From the NCBI RefSeq assembly GCF_043641665.1, contig NC_092192.1, positions 17,758,658 through 17,822,657 on the forward strand: a stretch of 64,000 nucleotides of DNA, in the 5' to 3' direction. A program made the translations under genes and the position numbers. This document shows, piece by piece, positions 1 through 13,965 of the stretch. Source of the DNA: Enoplosus armatus (lineage: Eukaryota > Chordata > Actinopteri > Centrarchiformes > Enoplosidae). The first letter of the stretch is position 1. The number at the start of each line of letters is the position of its first letter. The notes under the pieces were generated by a model. The model made no database searches, had not been told where the DNA came from, and worked only from the letters and a program-made list of their open reading frames with translations.

Positions 1-298
1 ACCTCCATACTGCTGGCATATAGCTGAGTACTTCTTACATGTCACTGAATTATCTTCTCCTTCATTGGCTCTTTTTTCTAAACACAAAAATATGACTTCA
101 GTTAAACAAAATCCCAAAGGTGGACAATAAATGTAAAATATATGTAAAGTCAGCATTTCATAAACGCAGGTCTGACCTGTGTAATGCCCTCTGATTTCCC
201 TCCTATTTCTCATAACTCACGAGGTAATTCTCTTCTTAGGCACTCAAACTGAGAGACATCGTCAGAGACACAGAAACTGTTTACCCCCACCCAGCACA

Positions 299-300
<2 letters not shown>

Positions 301-329
<29 letters not shown>
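301..329. repeat. (CA)n microsatellite
   Basis: About fourteen uninterrupted CA units, seen directly. No coding context. Confidence 0.97.
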
Positions 330-3300
330 CATTCTCAGCAGGGAGCTGGGAGATGCTATCATCAGTGCTTTTTCACTAAATTAAATAAATACACAGGAGT
401 AATTGTATATTTCTTGTTATTTTCCAGCAGGTATACAGTAGGTGGTATAGCCTTATGTCAACATAGCGATGTGTTTAACTGATGTGTGGTATCTTTAAGA
501 ATAATGTGAATGTTAATGCATTTACCTCAAAAAACGCAGGTATAAGATTTGGGCATGTCTGCAGATGTACTGTCTTTTCTCTACACACTGCAGAGACTGC
601 TTTCCTAAAACTCCTGTGTAACATCCCACATTTCATATTCTCACAGGCTGCAGTTATCACACATAGGAAATATACAATTTAGGGTAAACAGTTGTTCCAC
701 CAGCTGTCTCAGATTCTTCCTCACTGTCAGCATACTCACAATTAAGCACACACCGGCAGAAATGTGATCCTCACTGTTAAGAATTGCTTGTGTAATGAGG
801 AAGTCATGAATAATACAGTAACCAAGTAATAACGTAGTCATTATTAAAGCCCTATTGCCCATTAGGAGCTGCTCTTAGTTCCAGCACTGCGTAATGCAGC
901 TAATGCTGACCACAAAGGCTCACTAACAGGGACCAGACATCATCCTGATCTGCTTTCTTCTCTCATAACAATACGCCTTATTATATCCAATTCCTTTTCA
1001 TATTTGTCATTGATTGATGGAGATTTATATGACTTATATTCATATCCAGTTTAAAGCTTAATTGTCCCCAGGTACACCGTGATAAATGGCGCATATTCAC
1101 TGTTTTTGTAATCATATTTTTTCAATTTTCAATCCAACCAAATACAATCAGTGCAGAAATTGTGTACAGATCCACTCCACATACACACTCACAAACACAC
1201 AAAAATGCTACAAGAATTCTCAGTCACTGTGCTCTCTAAATGAAAAGGCATTGTTTGACGTGCGAGATCCTTTGATATTTGACATCGAGTAGGCAGAATG
1301 AAAGCTGCTAACTTCAATAAATATCTTCTTTAACCATGCAGGAGAGAAGATGGAGTCTAGGTATTTTTTAAGAGCTGTGTGGGATTGGGGAGTGACTATG
1401 GATGACAAATGTAGTTTCTGACCTCTCAGATTGATATGCGACTTCACAGCATTCAGGTCTGCTGCCATGGATACTAGGTATCGCATCTAACCACAGATCA
1501 ATATAATTCAGTTCCCAGCACCCAGTCAGTCATTAATCTTAACATCAAACGTGTCAGCCGCTATATAGGCTCACAGTGACATTATCCAATGAGGCATGCC
1601 CTAATGAACAGAGATATAATGATAGAGAGAAAGCAAGCAGACATATCCCTCCCACCGTCTTATGCAAAATTCGTCAATTTGTCCTGCTCCCACTGGCAAA
1701 GACTGCACACAGGCAAAATTCCTTCCTAAACATTAGAATTCAGATTAAAATATAGTTGTTGTTGTGTCTCCATTCATTCTTGGTGTATTAGACATGTGGC
1801 AGATGGAAGTATCTTTTTTAAACTAGGATTTACACATCTGAATTGTTCCAGCAAATAGGCAGGTTTACTGGTGGAACATTCACAGACTCCTGTGCTATAG
1901 TATGTGCCAAACACGACACCAAAGTAAAACGTATTTTACATACTAATCAGTTAAGAAAGCTAGTCTGTTTATACCCAGAATAACATGTAGCGGATGTCTA
2001 GCTCTACCAACTGCTTTGAAAGATACTGAAAGATCAGGCAAAACCAAATAATAAAGGATTTAAAGTTGTTTCTGGCAAACCGTCAGCACTGACAAAAAAA
2101 AAGCATAGTCATACAAACAAACAAAAAGAGATATAATCTTAATCTTCTCTGGTTGTACAGTACACATTAACTACCCCCTGGGAGTTTACAACTTGTTCTA
2201 AGCCTTTGTAGTGGAGGTTTGCTTTACAGCTCAGCACAGCTTATACAGAGTATACATGCTCACATCTACACCACACCGCAACTCACAGATTAAGTGAGGA
2301 ATTGAGACATGTAGCACAGTTTAATTTGATTATCATAGTTTATGGAAATGGTAAAGCCACAGTTCTGTGTTGGAACAAGCATTTGGTTTACCTGGTACTG
2401 TATTACAATATGTGAATATACTGACACAGGGGAACATCAGTTGTGAAGCTTTATAGCCTCTTAGAAAGACATCATTTTTTCCAGTAAAATTATTAATGTA
2501 AATAGAGGTTTTTAAAGACAAGAATTCAAAATGTAAGAGACAGACTCTACAATGCTAAAAGTGGAAAGGACATTTTATTTACTTTGCATATAAGAGCAAA
2601 ATTGATACCTTGTTGATCATGTGCCTCACTGAAGAGTAAAACCAAAACGAATGTGTCTTTTTTTGTGCAATCACAAAATATTTTTTTTCAGAGAGGTAAA
2701 AGTATAGCCTGTGTTTTCTACACTTACTCAGGTTGCTTGGTTAAATCCCTCTGAGGTTGGGAGAGCATCTCACTCATGCTGTTGTATCTTTGAGAGAGCT
2801 GTGAGCCCCTGTGCTCTTGGCATAGTTTTCTTCACAAAATATAAACACCTGCATCACTGCTGCGCTCCCACTAATTAAAACTCTGTCTGTCTAATGAGAG
2901 CCGTGCCTGTCAGACCCTCCACACACTCAATAAATCACCGCTCTTCAGGCCTACTTTATCCCGCCGTACGGAGAGGGATGCGTGCATCTCTCAGATATAT
3001 GCAACTCAGATACTCTCTCCTGCACTCCTGTTTGTTCTCAGCATTCTCCATGAGAATTCATTGTCTTCTCCGCTGAGTCATAACATGGGCAATGTAGAGT
3101 GGCAGCTCAAACTAAATCATCTCTGCTGGTGGCCTTGGTTACTAAGCACAATTTCCCTCGACCATAGACACAATGAGACAGCTCGTGTAACCAAACTATA
3201 ACCATCCATTTAAAAGGTATGCTATGTAAGAAATAAAAACAAAGGAAAACCTCCACCCCCCTTCCCAAACACATGCCCCGATTGAGCCAAACAAAGTCTC

Positions 3301-5327
3301 ACTGGGAATCAATTCTCAAATACTTCAGAACTGAATAGGAGCAAGTCATTTACAGTTCACTGAGTGGCCACAACAGCAGAGAGCCCTTTACATTATAATG
3401 CAATCCGATACAATAGTAATAATAAATATGTTGGTAATATTTTAAATTATTATTGACACTGCATCAGAGAGGTGTGGGTTCAAGTCAATGGTAATTTTTA
3501 AAGCTGTAGTTTGTGGTATTGTTGTGATGTTTTGCATTAGGTACAAAGTACAGCTTCAAAACAACTGAAGCAGTCCTGGCAATATTTAATGCAGGGCTGT
3601 TGCATTGCTTTGCATTACATCGTACAGATATTTATAGTACATTTTTGGGGACACTCAGTGTATTTATATATATTTATGGGCTCACTGGTGCAGCATGACG
3701 TCTGTGATATGGGTGCAAAAGGCAACAAAAACAAAACTGAAACATAGTAAGGGTTTTGGATTGTGTGGATTACAATTTATATAACTGCAGATGCAGGCTA
3801 TCATCACGGCTCATAGACGAGAACGCAAATTGCAACAAAAATGTCACCAAACAGATGTGGTCCCACACATCATCTGTAAGTGCAAAGTACGCGGGTATCC
3901 CCCTCCTGCTGGTAGGTGTGGCAATGGCCTGTTAAATTCCATTACAGAGCAAATTGGTAAGCCTGTGCTTGGATAACGTACTGCTGTTAACCCCATCACC
4001 ATAGCAGATAAACAACTGCTGTGTGCATCTGTCAGACTAAAAGGGTCTCTTGCAGATGGTGAGGGACATTGCTGGGGGTTGTTCACACAAATAGGGATAC
4101 TACTAATCTGCAGGAGGCATGCCGCAAGTTGAGACTACATGTTAACCTGATGTTTCAAAGCCTTTCAAGAAGAAGAGCAAGGATGAGATGAGCAGTCATC
4201 TTCTGTTTAGGGTTGGATAAAAGTAGAGAGATGAAGAGTAAAAGGTACTGAAAACATAGTGTGATTGATCTGATATATTTTATGCCAAAGGCTAACCTCA
4301 TATTTGGTGGTTACAAAATCCATGAGAAAGCACAAGAAGGTAATGAGCCATTTGAGCACTTTGTAACCAATTTTCTGTCTGCTTGTAAAAGACTGCGCTT
4401 AATGCTGAGAGAGAAAAGATGATGAGGGACGGTATTGTATTAATTCACCCAAGAGAGTCATGGCTAAGTGTCCGATTCTCAAAGCAGTGGATATTGCTCA
4501 TTCTCATGAAAATCGGTGCAACTAAAAACAAAGCAGCATCAAAAAGGCTTGTCTACACTGGAAGTTTTCAAGTTTCAATTTTCTCACAGGCCTTTGATTC
4601 TATTCTCATTAATAGCTGTCTACACAGGAGGCTTAAAGGCTAGCACATTACGCACAGTCGCCACCCAAAGTGTATTTTCACGCTTCAATTCTATTTTCTT
4701 CTGATTAACGTGTGTAACTACAATTATTGTGTGTTGGACTGAACTGCGTGTGACTTACACAATGCATCCTGAGTAGACACTGACAGAAGACTGTTAGCTG
4801 CTGCTGCGCTACAGATGTGCTGCTTTCACTGCGCCGCCTGTTTAGACATGGTTTAAGACAAATAAAAGCACAGAGTGACTGCGAGCCAGAAGGGGTGAAT
4901 GAGCGATTACTGTAGAAATATGGCATCTGGAGAGTGGGGAAAATGTCCAGCCAAGGACAAGCAGTGAAACATGTGGTAAATGGAATGGTTTAAATTTTCC
5001 GAAGTATGCCATTATAAACAAATTAAGGTCCACAGTCTGAATGAAAAAGACCCAGAGGATAATGCAAAATAATTGATCCACTTTATTCTTTGACTCCTGA
5101 ATTTTTGTCAGTATCCAAGACACTTGCAGGGCAAATCATGAATGAATTAGCAGATGTTTTTCTCCAATTCTTCCTGATGCACATTTCATCTTGAACCCAA
5201 TGAAACACAGCTCCAACCAAGATGAGTTCCCCTTGCATTATGCAGCAATTATAAAATGGGTTATTTCAATGGTAGCAGCAGAGAAACCCTGCAAATGCAA
5301 GTTCAGAGTCTGTCTCACAAATTAGAT

Positions 5328-5346
5328 AAAAAAAAAAAAAAAAAAA
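5328..5346 (+). repeat. Poly-A run
   Basis: A run of about nineteen A bases, seen directly. It could be the tail of an old retroposed sequence, but no matching element or target-site duplication was recognised upstream. Confidence 0.9.
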
Positions 5347-5584
5347 CCTAACAGCCACATTACCCTTTACCAACCCACTATGACATCATAGCTGGACTGG
5401 TAGGAGTGTGCAGTTTCCCTTTTTAAGGATACCACCAGGCCAATGAGCCATAAAGCTCAAGAAAGAAGGAATCCTAACTGACCAAATTGAACAGCTTGTT
5501 TGGATGCTACAGGTTCTTAAGGCTACTTTCCCTTATTTCAGTATAGGAATTCAACAAAATTGGCATAAATGAAGGTTTGAAGGT

Positions 5585-6510
5585 GTCTTAGACTTGGACT
5601 TAGACTTTTATTAATCCCAAAGTGGGGAAATTTACACGTCACAGCAGCAAAGACAGAAAGGTGCAGAAACACACAGCAGACAGCACTGTGTCAATAAGAA
5701 TTAGAAGTATTATTTTTTTAAAGAAAAAAACAATATACAAATAATAAATACAGATATAAAAAATATGGGGGACAAAAATAAATATATACACGGAAAAATA
5801 TAAAGTATGTACAAATTGTGCAGATTTATGTGCAATTAAACAGTCTTATAACCGTAGGAATGAACGACCTGCGGTAGCGCTCCTTCTTACACCGTGGGCG
5901 TAACAGTCTGCTGCTAAAGGAGCTGCTCAGAGCCCCCCACAATCTCGTGCAGGGGGAGAGGTGTTGTCCATGATGGATGTCAGCTGGGCTAACATCCTCC
6001 TCCCCCCCACCTCCTCAATGGAGTCCAGCGGGCAGTCCAGAACAGAGCCGGCTCGCATAATGAAGCACGCCTGTCCGTGCTGCCCCCCCCCCCCAGCAGA
6101 CCACAGCATAGAAGATAGCCGAAGCTACCACAGTGTCATAAAAAGTCCAGAGCAATTTCCTGCACACACCGAAGGACCTCAGCCTCCTCAGCAGGTGGAG
6201 GCGGCTTTGACTCTTCTTGTACAGTGTGGTCAGACCAGTCCAGTTTATTGTTCAGGAGAACACCCAGAAATTTGTAGTTCTCCACCACCTCAATGTCCAA
6301 ACCCTGGATGTTCACCGGTGTGATGCTGGATGACTTCCTCCTGAAATCGATCATCATCTCCTTCGTCTTGCTGGCGTTGATGTGAAGCTGGTTGAGCTCA
6401 CACCAGCTGACAAAGTTGCTGATGACCTCCCTGTATTCCAGGTCGTTCCCCTCAGACACGCATCCAACGATGGCAGTGTCGTCAGAGAACTTCTGGATGT
6501 CACAGCCATT
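5585..6510 (-). mobile_element. L2-type non-LTR retrotransposon, 5'-truncated 3' end
   Basis: On the minus strand this is the 3' part of a LINE. The sequence at 6478-6489 encodes FSDD, the reverse-transcriptase catalytic D-D motif, followed by TAIVGCVSEGND. Next comes the thumb-like stretch WCELNQLHINASKTKEM with DFRRK (about 6325-6415) and YKFLGVLLNNKLDW (about 6225-6265). The frame then breaks: a GSVLDCPLDSIEEVG segment lies in another frame near 6010-6050. The AT-rich 3' UTR reaches about 5590 and ends in short GACTTAGACTT-like repeats. The element is truncated and frameshifted, so it is dead. The clade call (L2/Maui-like versus Rex-type) is from memory of motifs and is uncertain. Confidence 0.85.
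6083..6094. repeat. Poly-C run inside the LINE remnant
   Basis: Twelve consecutive C bases. Length change at this run probably contributes to one of the frame breaks in the retrotransposon ORF on the minus strand. Confidence 0.9.
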
Positions 6511-7752
6511 GTTAACATTGTTAATGATATACTTATCTATGTCAAAATAGAGTATGACAAGAAACTATGCTATGTTCCTGACAGAAAGAATTCAAACTCC
6601 ATCTAGAAAAGAGTGTTATTTATCTTATAGTCAGCAACTATAAAAGACATGAAACCACCAAAGACAGAGGTGAGCTCAAAATCATCCAGGGAATGGTTCG
6701 CTATCCATCGGAGTTTGCATTTTGCCTCTGATATAAATGCACTACTGCTTCACTTTTTGAAGAGTTCACCTGGAAAGTTCACAGCACCACTTCAGGAAAA
6801 TGAAAGACGTCATAACTGAAGAGCGTGGACCAGCTCTATAATAATCAACCCCAGGAAAGTGCCAGGGCTCCAAGTTGATACATCAAAACGGCTTAGGCGC
6901 AGGCTTACTGCAAGATGGCAATTAGTTATGCATTCAAATCACTGACTGACAGTGAAGTCAACTTTGCACAGACAGAGAAAATGCTTTATGCTATCTTGTT
7001 TGGTTTTACGCATTCCTGCCATCTATGTTTAAGTCTACCATATCCTTGTGGAGAGAAACTAGTAAACACTTGACTCTATCATGTGAAAATTATTCACACC
7101 TACTTCACCTCCTACTGTAGGCTCCTTTACAATCATCCACAAACCTACAACTATTACCGAAGCACAGAAAAGTACTTCTTTCAATAACAAATGAAAAGCC
7201 AACAATGACAGCAGCTAATTCTGCAGTGACCTATCTCAAGTCAAATGTGTTCTTTTCCCCCAAAATCCAGTAAAGCAGACTGCAAAGCCACACTGCTGCC
7301 TAGACTGGCTTTTTCATCATCATTTGAATCTACATGTGCATTATACTTTTTTGTACCACGACTTCGTAAAGCCAAAATCATGGTAAGTGCAGTCATATAC
7401 AACCCCAGCTGACAGATGTGAAGATGAAGAGATCATTATATGCATTTGTCTCCCACTCTTCATAGAGGTGGTAATGAAGAGGTGCACTGATATGGAAAAG
7501 GGAAATACAAATCAAAAATTAGTTGTGTGATGAAGTCCTGTGTGAAAACACTAAAGTGCACATGTTTTTGAACTTGATAGAAAATGAGTCACCAACAAAT
7601 TTTGAAATTTCATTACTCATTAACATCATTTGTCAAGAAAAAATATCAAACATTTGCTGGTTTCAGTGTCTGAATGTACATTTTCAATACATTTTCAGCA
7701 TGTCTTGAACATGAAGGTTTAACTAGGATGAGGGAAAAGGCTCGCTGACGAG
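6511..7752. other. Noncoding spacer
   Basis: No coding similarity or structured element was recognised between the LINE remnant and the foldback element. Short open frames occur on both strands but none looks like protein. Confidence 0.5.
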
Positions 7753-7754
7753 TA

Positions 7755-8457
7755 TGGAGTCGGATCAGTCCCAATATTAATGAGCTGCACATAGAAGGAT
7801 TCACAAATGTATTTCGGGATTTATATATAAATGACTCTCTCCACAAAAATATTTTTTTATGCACACAGAAATACTTACCATTGTATATAAATGTAAAAAA
7901 AGAAGGTTCACAAAAGTATTTTTGATGCACACACAAATATTTTTTGTTTTAATTTGTGTAAATTGTGTAAACAGGGAATTATCTGTAGCCAATCAAATGG
8001 CCTCCTTCACATAAGCATAGATTCAATGGTATGATTTTATGTCATTACATAGCGTTACAGCTGCCCGCAGGTAAACATCAACATGGAATCTGGTAGCTGC
8101 TCTCCACAGATAAATGATAACTCTCCTGTCATGCATGATTGAATATGTTTGAGTTATGAATACTAGCCAGCTAATTATCGGCATTATATAGCTAACATGT
8201 TAGCTATATAATAGACAGTAGTGCCACATCACTGATTTAGCTAGCATTCATAACTCACACATATTTAATCATGTGAATATGTTTTTGATGAAAATTGCAA
8301 ATACTTTTAAATAGATATATTTGTGGATGTCTACTATATTTATTTAAAACAATAAATAAGTTTGTGTGTATTGAAAAATATTTTTGTGGAGAGTCATTAT
8401 ATATAAATCCCGAAATATATGTGCGCATTCATTAACATTGAGACTGATCTGACTCCA
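7755..8457. mobile_element. 703-bp foldback/MITE-type DNA transposon with nested inverted repeats
   Basis: The left end starts TGGAGTCGGATCAGTC. The reverse complement of the right end starts TGGAGTCAGATCAGTC, and the match continues for about 100 bp (shared TATTTCGGGATTTATATATA and CACAAAAATATTTTT) with one insertion of about 15 bp in the left arm. A TA dinucleotide flanks each end (7753-7754 and 8458-8459), consistent with a TA target duplication. Inside, a second inverted pair (8134-8167 and 8240-8273) surrounds a perfect 30-bp palindrome at 8183-8212. There is no long ORF, so it is non-autonomous. The superfamily is not known to me. Confidence 0.85.
8183..8212. repeat. Perfect 30-bp palindrome
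   Basis: The half-site ATTATATAGCTAACA is followed by its exact reverse complement with no spacer. It is the centre of the nested inverted repeats of the foldback element and could extrude a hairpin or cruciform. Confidence 0.97.
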
Positions 8458-9303
8458 TAGGGGAGAACTCATTTGATTATTGAAACTAAAATCCTTAACC
8501 AAAGGACCTCAACTCAAACCCAGCCAGGATCTACCCCTAGACCACTGCAATTATAGTCAACACAAACCACAACATAAATAAAGGGTCTCGCTGTGCCTCT
8601 GGACAACAACGAAGGCCAGGGGGTCACAGCAATATGCCTGTCAGTCACACAGCACGGTGTTCAGCCCAGATTGGGTTTAATAAAGCCCAATGACTCGTGT
8701 ACTGAATGGGATGCGACTCCAGTGGAGCATCTGTTATGGATTACCAGGCTTTGTTCCAAGAGTATATTCAGTGAGAGACTTTTCTGGATAAAACACTTTA
8801 GTGTAAGCATGCTTCAAAATTACCAAAACATCTCTGGCATGCAGATAAGAACAACAAACATGAAGATGTATCAATAGACAGTGAGGTATTTTATTTTAAT
8901 CTATTTATTAAGTAATGAATGTATTTATTTTTTAGGAAATTAATTTAGTAATCAACTAGCAGTAATTAGTAGCATAGCAGTTATAACATGTGTGGGACTC
9001 TCCCATAGATTTTTAAGTATCATAGGAGATGTATGGGTGCGTATAAATTCTATTGTTAGTCATTAGTAATATCGTGCTGATGTTTTTCACCAAACTCTAG
9101 AACTTAACCCTTAACTCTACTGCTGCCTTTATGAAATGGCCTGGTTGTTTAATTTGAATGATATTTCTAACTCGCTATGGTTTCATTTGTAAAGTGTGAG
9201 CTTTCAGGTTGAAGTTAAACTATCTACTGTGGTTGTAGAGTTTAAGATATTCCTCTGAATAGCTTCTGCTGTTCTGGCAGGTAGGAATTTCATTTTGCCA
9301 CAG

Positions 9304-9404
9304 GAATTGCCACGCCCTTTGTGGATGAGGACGTGTTTGAAGACACCCTGGAAGAAGAGGATACGAAGGAAGCCGATTTTCAGAATCCACCGAGGGTTGA
9401 GTGA
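9304..9404 (+). pseudogene. Possible orphan terminal exon or gene remnant, acidic C-terminus
   Basis: After a pyrimidine-rich tract ending in CAG at 9301-9303, a phase-1 frame reads IATPFVDEDVFEDTLEEEDT and then KEADFQNPPRVE to a TGA stop at 9402-9404. The acidic, low-bias composition looks more protein-like than the surrounding frames. No upstream coding partner was found, and the same frame meets a TAG about 25 bases before the CAG. It may be a relic exon, the end of a retrocopy, or chance. I do not recognise the protein. Confidence 0.2.
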
Positions 9405-12400
9405 CCTCTGAATATGATGCTTTTCCCAGGTGATGGCCCACTTACTACAATATTACTGCATGGACTTTTAGGTACAAGGTCCTTTAGGTAAACTAAGAGT
9501 TGTCTTACTGTGTTGCCAAGTTTGAAAAATATTGGAATATTTTGCCTTGCACAATCTCTTTGGTACTTTAAAGAAACACCGGAATACACTGGACAGCAAT
9601 ATGTTTCTCTTTTATGTAGCATTGGGGTTTCTTAACAACTGCTTCTCAGTGGATCCCCTCTTATGAATGTATGAAAAGCTAGAGTAAGGCATGACTACTT
9701 CTGTTTCACTTTAGGTGGTTGAGGACACTGTTCTGATACTTGTACATGACCTAAGAACAAATCAATAATAATGGAATTTCAAAGGTGATTCATGATTTGT
9801 GAATAGTTCTGCAAAAGAAATTTAAAGGGGTTTAAACAAAATCAGAGCACAAGCAATAAACTAAAAATTTTCTATTTTCTGGTAACATCCTGTACATGGA
9901 GGTCACCCACAGTTAATAGCAAGCTTTTGATTGGAAAGTCATTAATACTTGAAAGAATCAGTCTGAATCAGTATTTTCCTTCTGAGCCAGAACTCAAATT
10001 ATTTGGTCGGGTTGCTTTAGAATATTATTCCATTCATCTAGATTTGCATATCACATTGTAATGGTGTGTTCACACCAAACACGAAGCTAATGCTAGTGCT
10101 TGGTCTCACAGTCGACTGTTTAGTGTAACTGATAAATCTAGCGTATTTGTAGGTGCTTTTTTGGAATTTCAATTGCCTCTTATCCACTCAAAGTTGCAAA
10201 GAAAGTATCAAGATTGTGCTCTTTATGTGTGATATGAGGAAAGAGACAGAGACAAGGGATAAAATACTAAAACCAGTTTTACAGTCAATCTTACACTAGT
10301 GACTGTGCACCTTTTATGTGCAACACCACCAAGGAACTTTCTCAATATTACTGCTTTATTCACAAAGGGAGGTGAAATCTGCAGTTCTGTGTTGGCTGTT
10401 GTACGTAGCACTGATAACTGTAGATAGAGACAGTGGCTTTTGGTGCATGGTACTCCAACGTGACTGAAAACTGAAAAACTGAAAAACAAGAATAGAATAA
10501 ATGCAAAGTTGAAGGTGTAAACATAGCAATACAGTGAAAGGTAGATTTTTGCAACCCAGTCTTCTATCTATTACATTCTGCATTCTGCAATTGTGCTGTA
10601 TTAGCAGTTTACATTTAATGGCACAGTTCGGTACTACAGGAAATAATGGAACATTCACACAGTATAGTGCAGTAAAAAGTAAGGGTGTGGGGATCAGGGC
10701 CAGGGAGGTGATTGGATGTATAATTTGTCCTCAAATCTGACACCACATGTTTGTGTCTCTCTCATACTAGTTGTCAGTGTTAAAATGTTTCGGACAAAAT
10801 GTGTCATGTGAACACTCGGCCTCGTTTGGCATTCCCAAGAGCACCACGACCAGTTACTGTGAGGATACACCTCCATCTGCTTCCACAGTGGCTACTCCCA
10901 ATGCAATAAACACAGGGAAATCACACGTAAACATTAGAAAAGTCGAGGGAGACTGAGAGGAAAGAGAATATGTAGATAGTGTGGGTACACCTATGTGTAG
11001 TGTGGGTATACACTGTATGCCTTCATTGTATAAAGTGTATTTATGTATTTTTTTGCATCCATTCACCATAATACGATTCAAACCACTGTTGACCTATACA
11101 CATTTACACTGTAGTGTAACATAATAACCCTCTTAACACAGTGGCAAATGTCTTTAGCCCTGAATCCAGCCATGTCTGACTTAATACTTTCCCTAAGAAT
11201 AAAGTACATTGTATACTGTATGATATGGACAAACTGTTCCAAAAAGAAAGGGAAAAGGCTGAATCCAATGTGTCCCCAGGGGAGAGGGAAGCCAAACAGT
11301 TTCAAAATAATGACGATCTTACAATAAAGACTTCTGACAACAGGGGTGCTACTGTTATTTGGAGTAAGAAAGAATGTATTGATGAAACCCATAGACAACT
11401 CAATTATAGGCAAATCTATGCCCTTCTCTTCTGCAATACACTACAACTTATCAAAACTAAACTCAAAAACACATTTGCTTCTGCTCTGCTTAATAAATGT
11501 TTCACAGGCAAAGAATGTGATTTTTTTTAAGCAGCACAGTCCTACAAAGACGACTTTATCTGCTTTGTAAGACCCAAACAATCACAGAGGCAGACCTATT
11601 ATTAGTGTCCCGATTAGTGGCACAAGGACAATCACTGAGCCAGCAGTCAAATACATATATTTTCATATTAAATCTGAAAGATGCTTTTTACCTGCTTACC
11701 TTCAAAACACAAAGTTGAAAAAGATTTTGACGTCGCCCCCACCTCAATCCCACACCCTGGCATGTTTGAGCATGCTTTGGTGGTGTGGACAGTATATCAA
11801 TTAATCAATGCATGCTAAATACCCAAATATTAACTCAATTTAAAATACAGTTCCACTACTTTTGATTTCTTGGATGTTAAAAATCGTTATGTACATCTGC
11901 ACAAATTTACCGTAATTACAATAAGCACTGTCTTCTTTCTAGTATTCTTCTTGACCAAGACTTTGATGGTTTTAAGATACAGATAATGTTTGCTATCCAG
12001 GCATTAGATGATCTATCAGTTTGAACTAAGGGGTTATAAAATACAAATGTTACTGGAGAGCCAAATCACTGAAAAGTAAAAGTCTTAAAATGAAAAGTCC
12101 CCATAATCCAACCCCAACAGAATGTTTTTTCATTACACAGTACAGCACTCAGTATCAGACCAATAATAAGGAGAAATTAGGACATCATTGTCAGTAACCC
12201 CACCTTCAAGTCTCCAGTCTACTTTTTTACAAGGGCTCCAACAACAGCCACATCCTTATTTCCCCAAAACCCGTGGGCAGCTAATTTAGCAATTGTGACA
12301 GCAAACTAAATAATCATTTGGCTAATTGCAACGCAACATTTTTAGCAAGCCAGAGTTTTTATTGTGGTTGCTTTTGCTGTATATTAGAAAACACAAAACA

Positions 12401-13965
12401 CGCACTCGAAGACTCAGGCACAAAATAAAAATATGCAGTTTGATCTCAAAACTCCCTAACTATCCCATAGCACACAACTTTAAAAGATGCAGGTCACAAG
12501 GAGCCAAAATGACCTAAAGTTCAGATTATTGAAGTCATTTCAAAACAAGTCAGTGGTGGGGGACTGGCAGACGCAAACATCTCCTACAGCTAGAGACCTA
12601 TTGGATAGAAACCCTCAGGGCAGCTTTTCCTCCAGGCCAGAATGCAGGAGTTTAATTTTGCCTGTTCTTGTGATTTTATTTCTGTTTGTACATTTGATTA
12701 TGTGACCATTTGGTTATGTGACTTCTTTAAAGCAACTCATTCCAAAAACATAATTTAGCTCCCATATTCAGATATTAGGGATACTCAAAAAATATAGGAA
12801 TTAATACATTTCGCCACACAACATATTATGGTAATGTATAATATAATTTGAAGGAGATATGGCAGTCATGGAACTCTGGCTGTAAAAAATACAAACCATG
12901 TTGCTCCTGTGAAAATGTTTCTTGTTCTTGTTCTGGCACACCATTTTATAGCCTGGGACTTTCAAATGTTATCAAAGATATTCATAATGCAATGTCCCAG
13001 TCAAACTGCCTCACCTTGTCATAAGTGTATAATGAAGACATTGTGATGCGACCTGCAGTTCAGCCTGTTTCAGTCCCACAGCTTGTGTGACATGTGACAA
13101 AATAAATCCCAAAGTACTTCTTTCATGGAAGCCATATAAATAGATTTAGAGAGGAGAAAGAAGATTGCCTGATGATTGCCTGATGGGATGTTAACATCAG
13201 GTAGACAAGCGATTTATTGTACCATGGAGAATTCATTGTGGACCTCACAAGATAGGAGATATGCTGTTTGTTTTTCACTTTGAGCTGAAAAGCAAAAGCT
13301 GCCAATGTCATTTTCTCCAACTGTACTTTGGAAAGACACAATGAATCAGTCATCACTGTCCCTTAGCTCAATCCAAGCTGTCACAGTCTATGAAAGAGTA
13401 AATGAGTTATGGGAACATAAGCAAGAGCAAGTATTGTGAAAGCAATAATCACTGGCCAAAGAACCATCTCTTGAAAGGGGGCAGTGATGTGTTGCTTTGC
13501 AGTCTCAAATAAATAGAGAGATTAAAAATAAACATGATGTAAGCTCCATACACTTGTTGGCTCAATCCATCTGAAAATCAGTGGGGATGGAACAGTTAAC
13601 AGGAGACAGAGAGTTGTTGCTGAATAGATGAAGCAAGATGGCAACAGAATATTATTTAAATGGGTGTAATATGGTGCTACAAAATCACTTAATCAATATT
13701 TCTGTTGCAACATCAATGAGAAAATAAAGACATACAATCATAATGTAAGCTTATTTGTCTCTTATGACCCATTTAAAAAGAAATGTCTTAGGTTAAATGC
13801 ATGTTTCCAATGAATAGTGAAATAACTAGGACTTCAGTGTGGAAACTTTGACTTAATGAAGTGACATACTGAGCTGCTTATAATGAATAATGAATATGTA
13901 CTACATGAACATATATGGAAATTCATGGATTTGCAATGCACAGTAGGTGATACTGTAGGTAATTC

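Larger units (their letters stand above)
1..5584. other. Gene-poor flank, no coding gene seen
   Basis: I see no ORF here with recognisable protein similarity. Open frames are short, overlap on both strands and have no plausible splice partners. The stretch is AT-rich, with a CA microsatellite near the left edge and a poly-A run near the right. Runs such as the TAATTA-containing sequences could be regulatory, but nothing identifies a target gene. It may be distal regulatory DNA of the protocadherin locus or of a gene outside the window. Confidence 0.6.

Noticed and set aside
3470..3500. B-box-like GGTTCAAGTC
   Set aside because: A single short match without an A box or tRNA fold.
8506..8560. 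Possible tRNA-derived SINE head on the minus strand (TGGTCTAGGGG and GGTTTGAGTTGAGG)
   Set aside because: The spacing between the A-box-like and B-box-like sequences is too short for a tRNA promoter, and no tail was found.
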